53,892 bases of DNA, taken from positions 1-53,892 of the forward strand of contig QCIX01000009.1 in the NCBI GenBank assembly GCA_003216355.1. Direction: 5' to 3'. The position numbers and the translations under genes are program-made. Position 1 is the stretch's first letter; every line of letters starts with the position of its first letter. Shown here one piece after another: positions 42,862-51,482 of the stretch. Under the pieces are notes generated by a model that saw nothing but the letters and a program-made list of their open reading frames with translations, did no database searches and was not told where the DNA came from. This stretch comes from Prochlorococcus sp. AG-402-N23 (GTDB lineage: Bacteria; Cyanobacteriota; Cyanobacteriia; PCC-6307; Cyanobiaceae).

Positions 42862-44227
42862 TAATTTATTAAGAGCTCCAAACCAAAGTATTGAGGAAAC
42901 TGGTTATGCCTGGTACGTAGGCAACGCTAGACTAATCAATTTATCTGGACGTTTGTTAGGAGCTCACATCGCTCACTCTGGCCTAATAGTTTTTTGGGCT
43001 GGAGCAATGATGCTCTTTGAGGTTAATCATTTTACTTTTGATAAACCAATGTGGGAGCAAGGTTTAATTTGTATGCCACACGTAGCAATGTTTGGTTACG
43101 GAATAGGCCCAGGTGGTGAAGTTACAGACATCATGCCTTTCTTCCAGGCAGGCGTGGTTCACTTGATAGCTTCTGCTGTTCTTGGTTTTGGTGGTATTTA
43201 CCACTCACTAGCAGGTCCAGAAAAACTCGAAGAAGATTTTCCATTTTTCTCCACAGATTGGAGAGATAAAAATCAAATGACAAACATCCTTGGATATCAT
43301 TTGATAGTTTTAGGTGTAGGTGCATTAGCTTGGTCAGTTAACTGGTGTTTTATTGGCGGTGCATATGATACCTGGGCGCCTGGGGGTGGTGAAGTCAGAC
43401 TTGTTAACCCAACTTTAGATCCAAGAGTTATTCTTGGTTATTTATTTAGATCTCCATGGGGAGGAGCTGGTTCAATAATCGGTGTTAATTCCATTGAAGA
43501 TATTGTTGGTGGACATGTTTATGTAGGTATTACTGCAATTATTGGAGGAATATTTCACATCTTTACAAAACCTTTTGGATGGGCAAGAAGAGCATTCATC
43601 TGGAATGGTGAAGGACTACTAAGTTATGCTCTTGGTGGAATTTGTGTAGCAAGTTTTATTGCTTCTACATTCATTTGGTTTAACAATACTGCTTACCCTT
43701 CAGAGTTTTATGGCCCAACAAATGCTGAAGCTTCACAGGCTCAAAGCTTTACTTTCCTAGTGAGAGATCAAAGAATTGGAGCTAATGTAGGTTCAACAAT
43801 GGGACCAACAGGTCTAGGTAAGTATCTCATGAGATCTCCTACTGGTGAAATTATATTTGGTGGCGAAACAATGAGATTTTGGGATTTCAGAGGGCCATGG
43901 TTAGAACCTTTAAGAGGACCTAATGGATTGAGCCTAGAGAAAATTCAAAATGATATTCAGCCTTGGCAGGTAAGGAGAGCTGCTGAATATATGACTCATG
44001 CTCCTAACGCTTCTATCAACTCCGTTGGTGGAATCATTACAGAACCTAATGCTGTTAACTTCGTTAACTTAAGACAGTGGTTAGCTGCAGCTCAATTCTT
44101 CCTAGGATGGTTTACATTCATCGGTCACCTTTGGCATGCTGGGCGTGCTAGAGCAGCCGCTGCTGGTTTCGAAAAAGGAATCGACAGAAAGAGTGAACCG
44201 GCTCTAGAAATGCCTGATTTAGATTAA
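42845..44227 (+). CDS. psbC: Photosystem II CP43 chlorophyll protein
   Basis: 460 residues from GTG 42845, the start conserved in cyanobacterial psbC ([20 protein letters not shown] after the overlap). GAGGAGG inside psbD, about 10 bp before, is the ribosome-binding site, and the ATG at 42818 is rejected because it adds residues read from psbD's other frame. Six helices with paired His ligands, plus the large lumenal loop with [10 protein letters not shown] and [16 protein letters not shown] that touches the oxygen-evolving centre. Internal antenna of photosystem II. Confidence 0.99.
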   Translation: METPFNNLLRAPNQSIEETGYAWYVGNARLINLSGRLLGAHIAHSGLIVFWAGAMMLFEVNHFTFDKPMWEQGLICMPHVAMFGYGIGPGGEVTDIMPFFQAGVVHLIASAVLGFGGIYHSLAGPEKLEEDFPFFSTDWRDKNQMTNILGYHLIVLGVGALAWSVNWCFIGGAYDTWAPGGGEVRLVNPTLDPRVILGYLFRSPWGGAGSIIGVNSIEDIVGGHVYVGITAIIGGIFHIFTKPFGWARRAFIWNGEGLLSYALGGICVASFIASTFIWFNNTAYPSEFYGPTNAEASQAQSFTFLVRDQRIGANVGSTMGPTGLGKYLMRSPTGEIIFGGETMRFWDFRGPWLEPLRGPNGLSLEKIQNDIQPWQVRRAAEYMTHAPNASINSVGGIITEPNAVNFVNLRQWLAAAQFFLGWFTFIGHLWHAGRARAAAAGFEKGIDRKSEPALEMPDLD

Positions 44228-44243
44228 TCTCTATCTCATCTAA

Positions 44244-44275
44244 AAAAACCCTATCTAAAGATAGGGTTTTTTTTT
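44244..44275. terminator. Terminator after psbC
   Basis: AAACCCTATCT and AGATAGGGTTT form a perfect 11-bp stem with an AA loop (44246-44269), followed by nine T on the plus strand and preceded by A7. It can also stop the convergent maf transcript. Confidence 0.9.
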
Positions 44276-44286
44276 GCTAAATTTTA

Positions 44287-44898
44287 TTATCTATATAAAT
44301 TTTCTCTGAGCCATGGCAAACTTAAACCCATTACATTACTGAAACAACCTTCTATTTTTTCTACATATTTCCCACCTATACCTTCCAAAGCAAATCCTCC
44401 AGCGCAATATAAAGGTTCATTTGTATCTACATAACTCTTGATTTCCCAATCTTCCAAATTTGAAAAATAAACTCTTGAACTTACTGTTTTTTTTATTATT
44501 TCAGTGATTTTTAAAATTCTGGAAGTTGAATCAATATTCCCAATAATTAGAGTATGACCAGTATGTAAAAATCCAAATTCTCCAGACATTTTTTTCCATC
44601 TAATAAATGCCTCCTCTTTATTAGATGGTTTTCCATAAGCTTCTCCTTTAAATTCAAAAATTGAATCACACCCAAGTATTTCCAAAGGGCCATAATTAAA
44701 TTGATCTGGCAATGATATGTTTTGAATATTTTCAGATAAGCTATTAGCCTTTTGAAAAGATAATTCCAAAGCTAAATTTAATATATTCTTTTCTTGAATA
44801 GTAGTTTCATCAAAGTCACTTGATATTTGGATAAATTCGATTTGACAATTTTCTAGTAATTTCTTTCTAGATTGAGAAGCAGAGGCTAGAATTAACAC
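44287..44898 (-). CDS. maf: Maf-like nucleoside triphosphate pyrophosphatase
   Basis: 203 residues from GTG 44898. The N-terminus [20 protein letters not shown] is the Maf signature (SxSxxR), with SDFDET and LGCDSIFEF as further conserved blocks and a [20 protein letters not shown] segment. The family hydrolyses non-canonical or canonical nucleotides such as dTTP and UTP to monophosphates. Convergent with psbC. Confidence 0.93.
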   Translation of the reverse strand: MLILASASQSRKKLLENCQIEFIQISSDFDETTIQEKNILNLALELSFQKANSLSENIQNISLPDQFNYGPLEILGCDSIFEFKGEAYGKPSNKEEAFIRWKKMSGEFGFLHTGHTLIIGNIDSTSRILKITEIIKKTVSSRVYFSNLEDWEIKSYVDTNEPLYCAGGFALEGIGGKYVEKIEGCFSNVMGLSLPWLRENLYR

Positions 44899-44964
44899 AA
44901 ATTTTTTACCAAATTATAATTCAATTTAATAATTAATAAATTTTAAAATTAATATAAATTACTA

Positions 44965-46494
44965 ATGGAGTTAGAAGCAAAATTACATGAAATAAGGAAA
45001 CCAATAATGGTCCTAGGCACTTCCAGTGGAGCAGGGAAATCATTAACGGTTACTGCTATTTGCAGGATTCTTAAAAATTTAGGAGAAGAACCAATACCTT
45101 TTAAAGGACAAAATATGAGTAACAACGCTTGGGTTGATTGGGAAGGTGGAGAGATGGCATATTCACAAGCACTTCAAGCTTTTGCTTGTGGTATTAATCC
45201 CTCTGCAGAGATGAATCCTATTTTATTAAAACCACAAGGAAACTCAATAAGCGAGGTGATTCACCTTGGCAAAAGCATAGGGACCACAACCGCAAAAAAT
45301 TACTATAAAGATTGGTTTATTCCAGGCTGGGAAGTAATTAAAAAAAGTTTAAAGTCTATTTATGAACGCAATCCGAATTGCCGTTTAATTATCGAAGGGG
45401 CTGGAAGTCCAGTAGAGATGAATTTGATTCACAGAGATCTAACAAATTTAAGAGTTGCCAAATATTTAAATGCAAATTGCATTTTGGTTACTGATATTGA
45501 AAGGGGGGGCGTATTTGCGCAAATAATTGGAACTCTTGAATTAATGAAGCCTGAAGAAAAGAAGCTTATTAAGGGAATTATTATAAATAGATTCAGAGGA
45601 GACCTTTCATTATTTGAATATGGAAAAAAATGGATAGAGAATAAGACCAAAATCCCTGTTATTGGAATTATTCCATGGTTAAATGATTCATTTCCACCAG
45701 AGGATTCTTTAGATTTAATAGAAAAAAAATCACTTTCTAAAAATCCTGAAATCAAAGTTGGAATTATAAAATTACCATCTATTAGTAACTTCTCCGATTT
45801 TGATCCTCTAGAAAATGAAGAAACAATATTAATTGAATGGATTAGAAAATCACAAAACCTAAGTAAGTATGACTTCATTATTCTGCCGGGTAGTAAACAA
45901 ACGATTAAAGATCAAATATTTCTTGAAAATTCTGGCTTGTCTCAGGATATAAGGGACTATGCAAATAAAGAAGGAAATATTATTGGAATATGTGGAGGTT
46001 TACAAATGTTAGGGACTACACTTGAAGATCCTTATTTTAAAGAGGGTTCCAAGAATTATTCTGAACAAAAAATTAAAGGTATTGGATTACTACCATTAAA
46101 AACGACTTTCTTTAAAACAAAATTAACACGTCAAATCAACTCTAAATCTATATGGCCATGCCAATCAGAAATTAATGGATTTGAAATTCATAATGGTCAA
46201 ACTGTATTGGATGACATCCAAAGTTCATTAAAGATTAATCCTATTTTTGAAGATTCAGATCTTGGTTGGTATAAAGAAAATAATAAAGGCGGAACTATTG
46301 CAGGAACATACATTCATGGGATCTTTGAAAATGACAGTTGGAGAGCGCAATATATTAATTTAATAAGGAAGAGTAAAAATCTACCAATATTAAATAAAAA
46401 ATCAATATCTTATAAAGATAAGAGACAATCTATTATTGATAATCTTGCCAATGAATTCCACAAACATTTAAATCTCAAATCATTTTTAAGTTGA
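44965..46494 (+). CDS. cobQ: Cobyric acid synthase
   Basis: 509 residues. The N-terminal dethiobiotin-synthetase-like domain has LGTSSGAGKSLTVTAICRIL and KGQNMSNNAW, with EGAGSPVEMNL and GIIINRFRGD later. The C-terminal GATase domain has GICGGLQMLG (nucleophile Cys) and YIHGIFEN (His). It amidates adenosylcobyrinic diamide using glutamine and ATP in B12 synthesis. Its stop overlaps the ferredoxin TTG start. Confidence 0.97.
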   Translation: MELEAKLHEIRKPIMVLGTSSGAGKSLTVTAICRILKNLGEEPIPFKGQNMSNNAWVDWEGGEMAYSQALQAFACGINPSAEMNPILLKPQGNSISEVIHLGKSIGTTTAKNYYKDWFIPGWEVIKKSLKSIYERNPNCRLIIEGAGSPVEMNLIHRDLTNLRVAKYLNANCILVTDIERGGVFAQIIGTLELMKPEEKKLIKGIIINRFRGDLSLFEYGKKWIENKTKIPVIGIIPWLNDSFPPEDSLDLIEKKSLSKNPEIKVGIIKLPSISNFSDFDPLENEETILIEWIRKSQNLSKYDFIILPGSKQTIKDQIFLENSGLSQDIRDYANKEGNIIGICGGLQMLGTTLEDPYFKEGSKNYSEQKIKGIGLLPLKTTFFKTKLTRQINSKSIWPCQSEINGFEIHNGQTVLDDIQSSLKINPIFEDSDLGWYKENNKGGTIAGTYIHGIFENDSWRAQYINLIRKSKNLPILNKKSISYKDKRQSIIDNLANEFHKHLNLKSFLS

Positions 46495-46745
46495 AAGAAA
46501 CAAAAAATATAAAAGTAATATGGTCAAACAATAAAGAAACATTTGTTTCAAATGGTGATGACTGGTTTTCTTCTGCTGAAAAAGCAGGTTTAGAAATCCC
46601 TACTGGCTGCCTCACAGGAAGTTGTGGAGCCTGTGAGATAGATGTAAATGGTGAAACTGTAAGGGCTTGTGTAAGTGAAATTAAAAATAATAAAAAATGT
46701 ACGTTACATGTTTCTTTAACTACAGACCCCTTTTGGGAAAAATAA
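46491..46745 (+). CDS. Plant-type [2Fe-2S] ferredoxin-like protein
   Basis: 84 residues from TTG 46491, which overlaps the cobQ stop (TTGA). TGCLTGSCGACEIDV gives the C-x4-C-x2-C ligands and ACVSEI the fourth Cys. The protein is somewhat shorter than PetF-type ferredoxins (about 97) and differs around the cluster, so it is a distinct family. Coupled to cobQ; a role in supplying electrons to corrinoid chemistry is only suggested. Confidence 0.9.
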   Translation: MKETKNIKVIWSNNKETFVSNGDDWFSSAEKAGLEIPTGCLTGSCGACEIDVNGETVRACVSEIKNNKKCTLHVSLTTDPFWEK

Positions 46746-46758
46746 ATTTCACTAAACA

Positions 46759-47301
46759 TTACCTAATTATTAGATAAAGAAAAACATAGTAAAAAAATGA
46801 TCCAAAAAATGTGTTTATTAGAATAACTTTCTTTTTGATTTTTGACGAGGCAATAATATAGCTACCCAAAACATGAGGTAGGATTGGGAAAGATCTAATG
46901 ATTAAAATATAAAAAGATCTAAAAGTAATATTGTCGAAAAATTTATAAAAATTATTTTTTTCTGGTTTTTTTAAAAATAATATATTTCTAGAAAATTTAA
47001 ATTTAATTTTCCTCAGAATAAGAACTTGAATTACGCTTAAAATGGTTAAAGCAGGAGAAAAGAATAAAACATAATTCAACCCAAAAATCTTTATTAAGAT
47101 AAAATCAAAAATAATTGATAATGGGAGTCCTAAAAATATAGAAACTATATTTAAAGCAATCAAATATTTGTATTGTATATTATTAAAAAGGGACTCAAGA
47201 TCATAGGTATACTTGAATATTAGAGCAAAAAAATAAACCCCTAAATAAGTAAAAAATATTTTAAAAATTACTGATTTAAAATTTAGATCTTTTTTATTCA
47301 T
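46759..47301 (-). CDS. VTT/DedA-like membrane protein
   Basis: 180 residues with about five membrane segments. NIVSIFLGLPLSIIFDFILI and the C-terminal RSFPILPHVLGSYIIASSKI then a final TFFGSFFYYVFLYLI follow the re-entrant pattern of TVP38/DedA (VTT) proteins (RxxPxxP...). Those act in membrane lipid scrambling or transport. The match is clearest at the RSFPILP motif and moderate elsewhere. Confidence 0.6.
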   Translation of the reverse strand: MNKKDLNFKSVIFKIFFTYLGVYFFALIFKYTYDLESLFNNIQYKYLIALNIVSIFLGLPLSIIFDFILIKIFGLNYVLFFSPALTILSVIQVLILRKIKFKFSRNILFLKKPEKNNFYKFFDNITFRSFYILIIRSFPILPHVLGSYIIASSKIKKKVILINTFFGSFFYYVFLYLIIR

Positions 47302-47306
47302 ATGAA

Positions 47307-47564
47307 ATGAACATTAATAATGATTATCAAAAACGTATAGGGCAAATAACATCTTTTCCTACAGTGGAAATTATAGAGCCAAGCAGGAAATATTTAGAAA
47401 GTAACTCATTTTATCCACTAACAAATTTTTTTATAGGGTATTATCGTTGGAACGATTCAGAAAAATTAATAGAATTAGTCACTCTGCATAAAAAAAGACC
47501 CTTTAATGGGGCCTTTTATGGTTTTACTAAATCAAGTGTTTCCTTGTTTCCACTGTTTCAGTAA
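47307..47564 (+). CDS. Hypothetical protein, 85 aa
   Basis: MNINNDYQKRIGQITSFPTV then EIIEPSRKYLESNSFYPLTN. Divergent from the VTT gene by 5 bp. Inside its 3' part, GACCC-TTTAAT-GGGGCC after A7 can form a terminator for the minus strand, which is unusual within a real gene. The C-terminal third may not be translated as shown. Not recognised. Confidence 0.4.
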   Translation: MNINNDYQKRIGQITSFPTVEIIEPSRKYLESNSFYPLTNFFIGYYRWNDSEKLIELVTLHKKRPFNGAFYGFTKSSVSLFPLFQ

Positions 47565-47914
47565 AACAACCTTTTCAAATTATAAAAGATTATGCCATAC
47601 AGTTATTTTTCGTGGATGGGACGTATGGAATATTACTTAACTGTCACATGTGCCAGTTTTCCATCTCTGGACATAAACAAATAAAAAAACTTATAAATAA
47701 AAAGAGGCTTTACTTATAAGAGATTAACGTGTGAAGTGTTTTTTATTTGTATGACTTACTTGGAAAAGGTATAAATTATCTAAAGTATTATTTACTATTT
47801 CTTTTGCCAAAATAGCTAAAGATTTGAAAACTGATTTTTTAAAAAATAAAATAAAAAATTTGAATGTCTGAGAAAATATCTATATTTATTTGATCAAATA
47901 AACATTAATCTTAA
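47565..47914. other. Gene-poor spacer of 350 bp
   Basis: No convincing long gene. A 30-codon frame at 47592-47684 (plus) reads MPYSYFSWMGRMEYYLTVTC and has a compact aromatic composition, but its ribosome-binding site is poor. CCATAC/GTATGG (about 47595-47627) forms an inverted repeat in the same stretch. The rest is plain AT-rich sequence. Confidence 0.3.
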
Positions 47915-48520
47915 TTAGATTAAGAATAAAAAACACCCTACAAGAAATCCACTTAAATGACCTAATAAACTTACCCCTGGCAAAAAAGAGAAAATCAAAC
48001 CTATAAGGCATATTGTCTTTGAAATTTTTTGAACTTCATAATTGGACTTAAAACCAATTTCTTTACCTAAAAAATATTTTTTTCCATAAAAAGAAGTTAA
48101 TAGTAAGAATCCAAATAAAGCATAAATTATTCCACTAAATCCTAAAGCGGCATAGTTGGGATAGAAATTAAGAAAGTAAGATAAAATCTTTTCGTAAATC
48201 CAGATGACAAAGAAATTTAAAAAAGAACAAATAAAAATAAATTTCAGATAAAAAAATCTGCTTTTAATTCCAAGTCTCATCAAAAAATATCTAGTGATGA
48301 TTATTCCTCCAAGATTACTTAATAAATGATTTAAATCTGCATGGATTAGAATTGATGTAAAAATCCTATAGGGTTGATCACTAATTAATCTTGGTACAAA
48401 GTAAAAATATTCTTTATCAATAAATCCAATTAAATCTGTAAGTATAAAAATTAAAATTAAAAGAGATGCGCTTAGGATGTATTGCCAATCATATTTAGAT
48501 ATTGAATTATTACTAGCCAT
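47915..48520 (-). CDS. Rhomboid-family intramembrane serine protease
   Basis: 201 residues with six membrane helices. HADLNHLLSNLGG (helix 2), catalytic GFSGIIYALFG (Ser, helix 4) and LLGHLSGFLVG (His, helix 6) form the rhomboid dyad and scaffold. The protease cuts membrane-helix substrates; the target is unknown. All core residues are intact, so it should be active. Confidence 0.88.
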   Translation of the reverse strand: MASNNSISKYDWQYILSASLLILIFILTDLIGFIDKEYFYFVPRLISDQPYRIFTSILIHADLNHLLSNLGGIIITRYFLMRLGIKSRFFYLKFIFICSFLNFFVIWIYEKILSYFLNFYPNYAALGFSGIIYALFGFLLLTSFYGKKYFLGKEIGFKSNYEVQKISKTICLIGLIFSFLPGVSLLGHLSGFLVGCFLFLI

Positions 48521-48613
48521 ATTTTCTTTAGTTTTATACTAAAAGAATATCTACTTACTTAGAAGAAAATAACCTCAAAAGGGTCTTTTTAATGTCTGGA
48601 ATTTATATTACCT

Positions 48614-48772
48614 TTAGTAAACTTTGCAATGAGAGCTTGTTGGGTGGTCTATGCATTCTTTTTCCCAATAATCAGGTCTTTGTTCTTTTGGTAGTTGATA
48701 ATTAAAATCATGCATTCTCCAAATATCTGAAGTTGCATTTCTAATGGCAGTAAATGGAGTGGTGAGTCTCAT
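48614..48772 (-). CDS. Conserved small hypothetical protein, 52 aa
   Basis: MRLTTPFTAIRNATSDIWRM then HDFNYQLPKEQRPDYWEKEC and a Cys/His end (HPTSSHCKVY). Soluble, no membrane part. Style of a conserved picocyanobacterial hypothetical; not assigned. On the plus strand the spacer downstream shows a possible non-coding RNA (48837-48990). Confidence 0.6.
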   Translation of the reverse strand: MRLTTPFTAIRNATSDIWRMHDFNYQLPKEQRPDYWEKECIDHPTSSHCKVY

Positions 48773-48836
48773 AAACATAAAACCTCCTATATTTCTACTC
48801 CTTAATTATGCTCCTATTCAATTGAAATTAATAGAG

Positions 48837-48990
48837 TATTAATACCCGAGTATTAGTGCTTTGTGGTCGTCGCGACTATCTTTATCCGTACATTAGGAAT
48901 ATAAATTATTCAGGAGTTAAAAGCACTTCAACAACTTTATGGACAGGGAGGCACATAATACTTAAAGAGGGCAAATAAATGGCCTCTTAT
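48837..48990 (+). ncRNA. Possible non-coding RNA before tRNA-Ser
   Basis: AGTGCTTT (48855-48862) pairs exactly with AAAGCACT (48920-48927) around a loop of 57 nt. Inside it is the palindrome GTCGCGAC, unusually GC-rich here. AAGAGG/CCTCTT (48965-48970 with 48983-48988) followed by ATTTT could terminate it. The strand is uncertain. No gene is otherwise present from 48773 to 49025. Confidence 0.3.
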
Positions 48991-49025
48991 TTTAGTTTTA
49001 GGACTTCTAAGAAACTACTAGTTAA

Positions 49026-49110
49026 CGGAGAGGGTGGGATTCGAACCCACGAATAGTTGCCTATTAAACGATTTCGAGTCGTTCGCTTTCGACCACTCAG
49101 CCACCTCTCC
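49026..49110 (-). tRNA. trnS: tRNA-Ser, anticodon CGA
   Basis: The cloverleaf runs GGAGAGG (acceptor) through the D arm, anticodon loop CTCGAAA with CGA, a long class II variable arm, T arm GTGGGTTCGAATCCCAC and CCTCTCC, with discriminator G at 49026. The long variable arm fits tRNA-Ser. CCA is not encoded. Confidence 0.97.
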
Positions 49111-49172
49111 GCCTTTTTATAAGTATGCACTTAATAATGAGAAAATTATGAACTATATAATTATCTTAATTT

Positions 49173-50195
49173 TTAATTCCAACCTGCATCTTTCATCAAT
49201 TTAATAGCTAGAGAATTTTTTTCTCCAAGGTCTTCCACAGTAACACCATCAGGCGTAAACTCTCCAAAGTTTTTTACTATTTCATTCTGATTAACTTCCT
49301 TTAAAGGATGTTCAAAAGTTGGAGCAGCTAAACCTTTACTTCCTTCTGGAGATGCTAAGAATTCAAGCAACTCGATAGCTTCATTCTTATTTGTTGCATA
49401 TTTTGCAACCCCACCAGCACTTATATTTACGTGTGCAGGAGTAGGAGTAAGGACCTTTGTTTTTTTTGCATACAAAGCATCTCTTCTCCCATTAACACCT
49501 CCTAACATTCTTGCGACATAATAATGATTAACAATTCCTACTCCACATTTTTTCTTAGAAACTGCTCTAATTATTGAAATATCCCCTGGGAAGAATGGTT
49601 GGGAAACATTTGAAATCATTCCGGATAACCAAGCTTTAGTTTCTGATTCACCTTTGTTAATGATTTGATTAGCAACTAAAGATTGATTATATGGACTTTT
49701 TCTATTTCTCAAACATACTTTCCCTTTTAATGAAGGATCAGCTAAATCAGTGTAATCATTAATCTTGCTAACATCTACCACTTTTGGATTGGCTATCATA
49801 ACTCTTACTCTTCTCGTTAATGCGTACCATTCCTTATTTGGATCTTTCAATCCAATTGGAACATCATTTTCTAAATTAGAAGATTGTATTGGTTGGAGTA
49901 ATCCAGCTTTGGCTGCATTAGTAATTCTTGCAGCATCAACTAATAAAATTAAATCCGCTTGAGAATTCTTTCCTTCTCTTTTCAATCGTTCAATTAAAGA
50001 TATTCCTGCCGCTTCTATAAGCCTAACTTTAATTCCTGTTTCTTCTGCAAATTTTTTATAAATACTTCTATCTGTATTGTAGTGTCTACCTGAATAAACT
50101 TTGACTTCTTTTTCTGTTGAATTAGCGGGTATATTAACGTTTAGCAAAAATATAAATGTTAGTGCTGAATAAAAAAGTTTTTTGAGATTTTGCAC
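49173..50195 (-). CDS. idiA: Iron(III) ABC transporter substrate-binding protein (IdiA/FutA)
   Basis: 340 residues from GTG 50195. A signal peptide (FYSALTFIFLLNVNIPANST) is followed by VYSGRHYNTDRSIYKKFAEE, the FutA/IdiA start with Tyr ligands for Fe(III), and later NHYYVARMLGG with further Tyr ligands. FutA carries ferric iron to FutB/FutC; IdiA also protects photosystem II when iron is scarce. Divergent from piuC across 102 bp with a perfect palindrome. Confidence 0.96.
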   Translation of the reverse strand: MQNLKKLFYSALTFIFLLNVNIPANSTEKEVKVYSGRHYNTDRSIYKKFAEETGIKVRLIEAAGISLIERLKREGKNSQADLILLVDAARITNAAKAGLLQPIQSSNLENDVPIGLKDPNKEWYALTRRVRVMIANPKVVDVSKINDYTDLADPSLKGKVCLRNRKSPYNQSLVANQIINKGESETKAWLSGMISNVSQPFFPGDISIIRAVSKKKCGVGIVNHYYVARMLGGVNGRRDALYAKKTKVLTPTPAHVNISAGGVAKYATNKNEAIELLEFLASPEGSKGLAAPTFEHPLKEVNQNEIVKNFGEFTPDGVTVEDLGEKNSLAIKLMKDAGWN

Positions 50196-50263
50196 TTTTT
50201 AAAATTAGTATCTATGGTTACTTTATACCCATCAAAAGAGTTCAAACTCTAAAAGCCATCTTC

Positions 50264-50281
50264 GATACATTAAAATGTATC
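50264..50281. promoter_or_regulatory. Palindromic operator candidate between idiA and piuC
   Basis: GATACATT-AA-AATGTATC is a perfect 8+8 bp inverted repeat. It begins GATA and ends TATC like the Fur-box ends, and lies 17 bp before the piuC ATG and 69 bp from the idiA GTG. Both genes belong to iron nutrition, so Fur is the natural candidate, but the core differs from the classical 19-bp box. Confidence 0.5.
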
Positions 50282-50297
50282 ATTTTTTATATGCCAT

Positions 50298-50963
50298 ATG
50301 AATTATTTAACTCATCAGTTATTAAATTCTGAAGAAATAAATTTATTAAAAAAAGAATTAGAACAAGAAAATCAAGGTTGGGAAGATGGGAAAAAAACTG
50401 CTGGCAGTCACGCCTCAATTGTAAAAAATAATTTGCAACTAAAAAGAACATCAGATATTTCGAAAAAATTATCCTTGTTAATTAAACAAAAAATTTTAAA
50501 TAATGATTTAATAAAAAGCTTTACTTTACCAAAAAATATTCATGGAATCATGTTTACTAAATCCTCCAAAGGAATGAAGTATGGACGACATATAGATAAT
50601 GCATATATGTCATCAGGCAGGGCTGACTTATCTTTCACAATTTTTCTTACCAAAAAACATCTATACGAGGGGGGTGAACTATTAATTGAAGATCTTACTT
50701 TAGAAAACAAATTTAAACTTAATAGTGGAGAAATTTTAATTTACCCAAGCACCTATTTACATTCAGTTCAGGAAGTTCTCAATGGAGAAAGAATAGTATG
50801 CGTTGGATGGATTGAGAGTTATATAAAAAGTATTGAAGAAAGAGAATATTTATTTGATTTAGACGCTGGTGCGAGAAGTCTATTAGCTAAGCATGGTAGA
50901 TCTGACGATCTCGATCTAATTTTTAAATCCTACTCAAATCTCTTAAGAGTTATGGGCGATTAA
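50298..50963 (+). CDS. piuC: PiuC/PKHD-type Fe(II)/2-oxoglutarate-dependent hydroxylase
   Basis: 221 residues, normal for the family. The iron triad is visible: His and Asp in YGRHIDNAYM (about 95-104) and His in YPSTYLHSVQEVLNGERIVC (about 149-168), with the Arg that binds 2-oxoglutarate (ER). In other bacteria piuC accompanies iron-uptake genes; it hydroxylates an unknown target. The link to idiA here supports an iron role. Confidence 0.94.
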   Translation: MNYLTHQLLNSEEINLLKKELEQENQGWEDGKKTAGSHASIVKNNLQLKRTSDISKKLSLLIKQKILNNDLIKSFTLPKNIHGIMFTKSSKGMKYGRHIDNAYMSSGRADLSFTIFLTKKHLYEGGELLIEDLTLENKFKLNSGEILIYPSTYLHSVQEVLNGERIVCVGWIESYIKSIEEREYLFDLDAGARSLLAKHGRSDDLDLIFKSYSNLLRVMGD

Positions 50964-51038
50964 ATAAGCATCATTTTATACAACAATAAGAATATTATTC
51001 TAAAAATGATTAATATATAAAAAAAATACAGTTGTTAA

Positions 51039-51278
51039 ATGCCAAAAAGAAGTTCAATTGCAATTTTTATCGCAGCCACAAGCGCATTAGCTATCTCAAC
51101 AACAACTACCAATTCTGCTAATTCAGGCGAGAATGACTTAGGCGGATTAAAAGAATGGAATACAGATATGGCTTTAGATGCGGATTTCAAATTAGATGCA
51201 GAAGCACAAAGAATAGCTGATGAAGCAGCTAAGTCATCCACATGTATCCCTATTGGTGAAGGAGAAAACTGCTGGTGA
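51039..51278 (+). CDS. Exported small protein with a CxxxxxGxxCW end, 79 aa
   Basis: A signal peptide (SIAIFIAATSALAISTTTTN) precedes an acidic helical domain (GLKEWNTDMALDADFKLDAE) and a C-terminal CIPIGEGENCW. Two Cys that could form a disulphide end the protein. Probably periplasmic or outer membrane. Not recognised. Confidence 0.65.
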   Translation: MPKRSSIAIFIAATSALAISTTTTNSANSGENDLGGLKEWNTDMALDADFKLDAEAQRIADEAAKSSTCIPIGEGENCW

Positions 51279-51435
51279 TTTAAAAAAAAGATTTAAAAAA
51301 TCGATGTTTTAAATAATGAAAGATTGGAAAATATCTAATTTTTAATAGCTATTACTAAAATTTTGAGAAATTTATATTTTCTTATTATTATTCAACTATT
51401 AAAATTAATTTCTTCAATAAAGATATTTAACAGGC

Positions 51436-51467
51436 AAAAAAAACCCCCTTATAAAAGGGGGCTTTTT
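51436..51467 (-). terminator. Terminator of the porin gene
   Basis: On the minus strand, AGCCCCCTT-TTAT-AAGGGGGTT is followed by T-rich sequence (stem 51442-51462). Ends the porin transcript 20 bp after its stop. Confidence 0.9.
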
Positions 51468-51482
51468 TATTCTAAAAACAAT

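Noticed and set aside
45429-45878. 149-residue reverse frame inside cobQ
   Set aside because: Antisense shadow of a strongly conserved gene, with no ribosome-binding site or motif.
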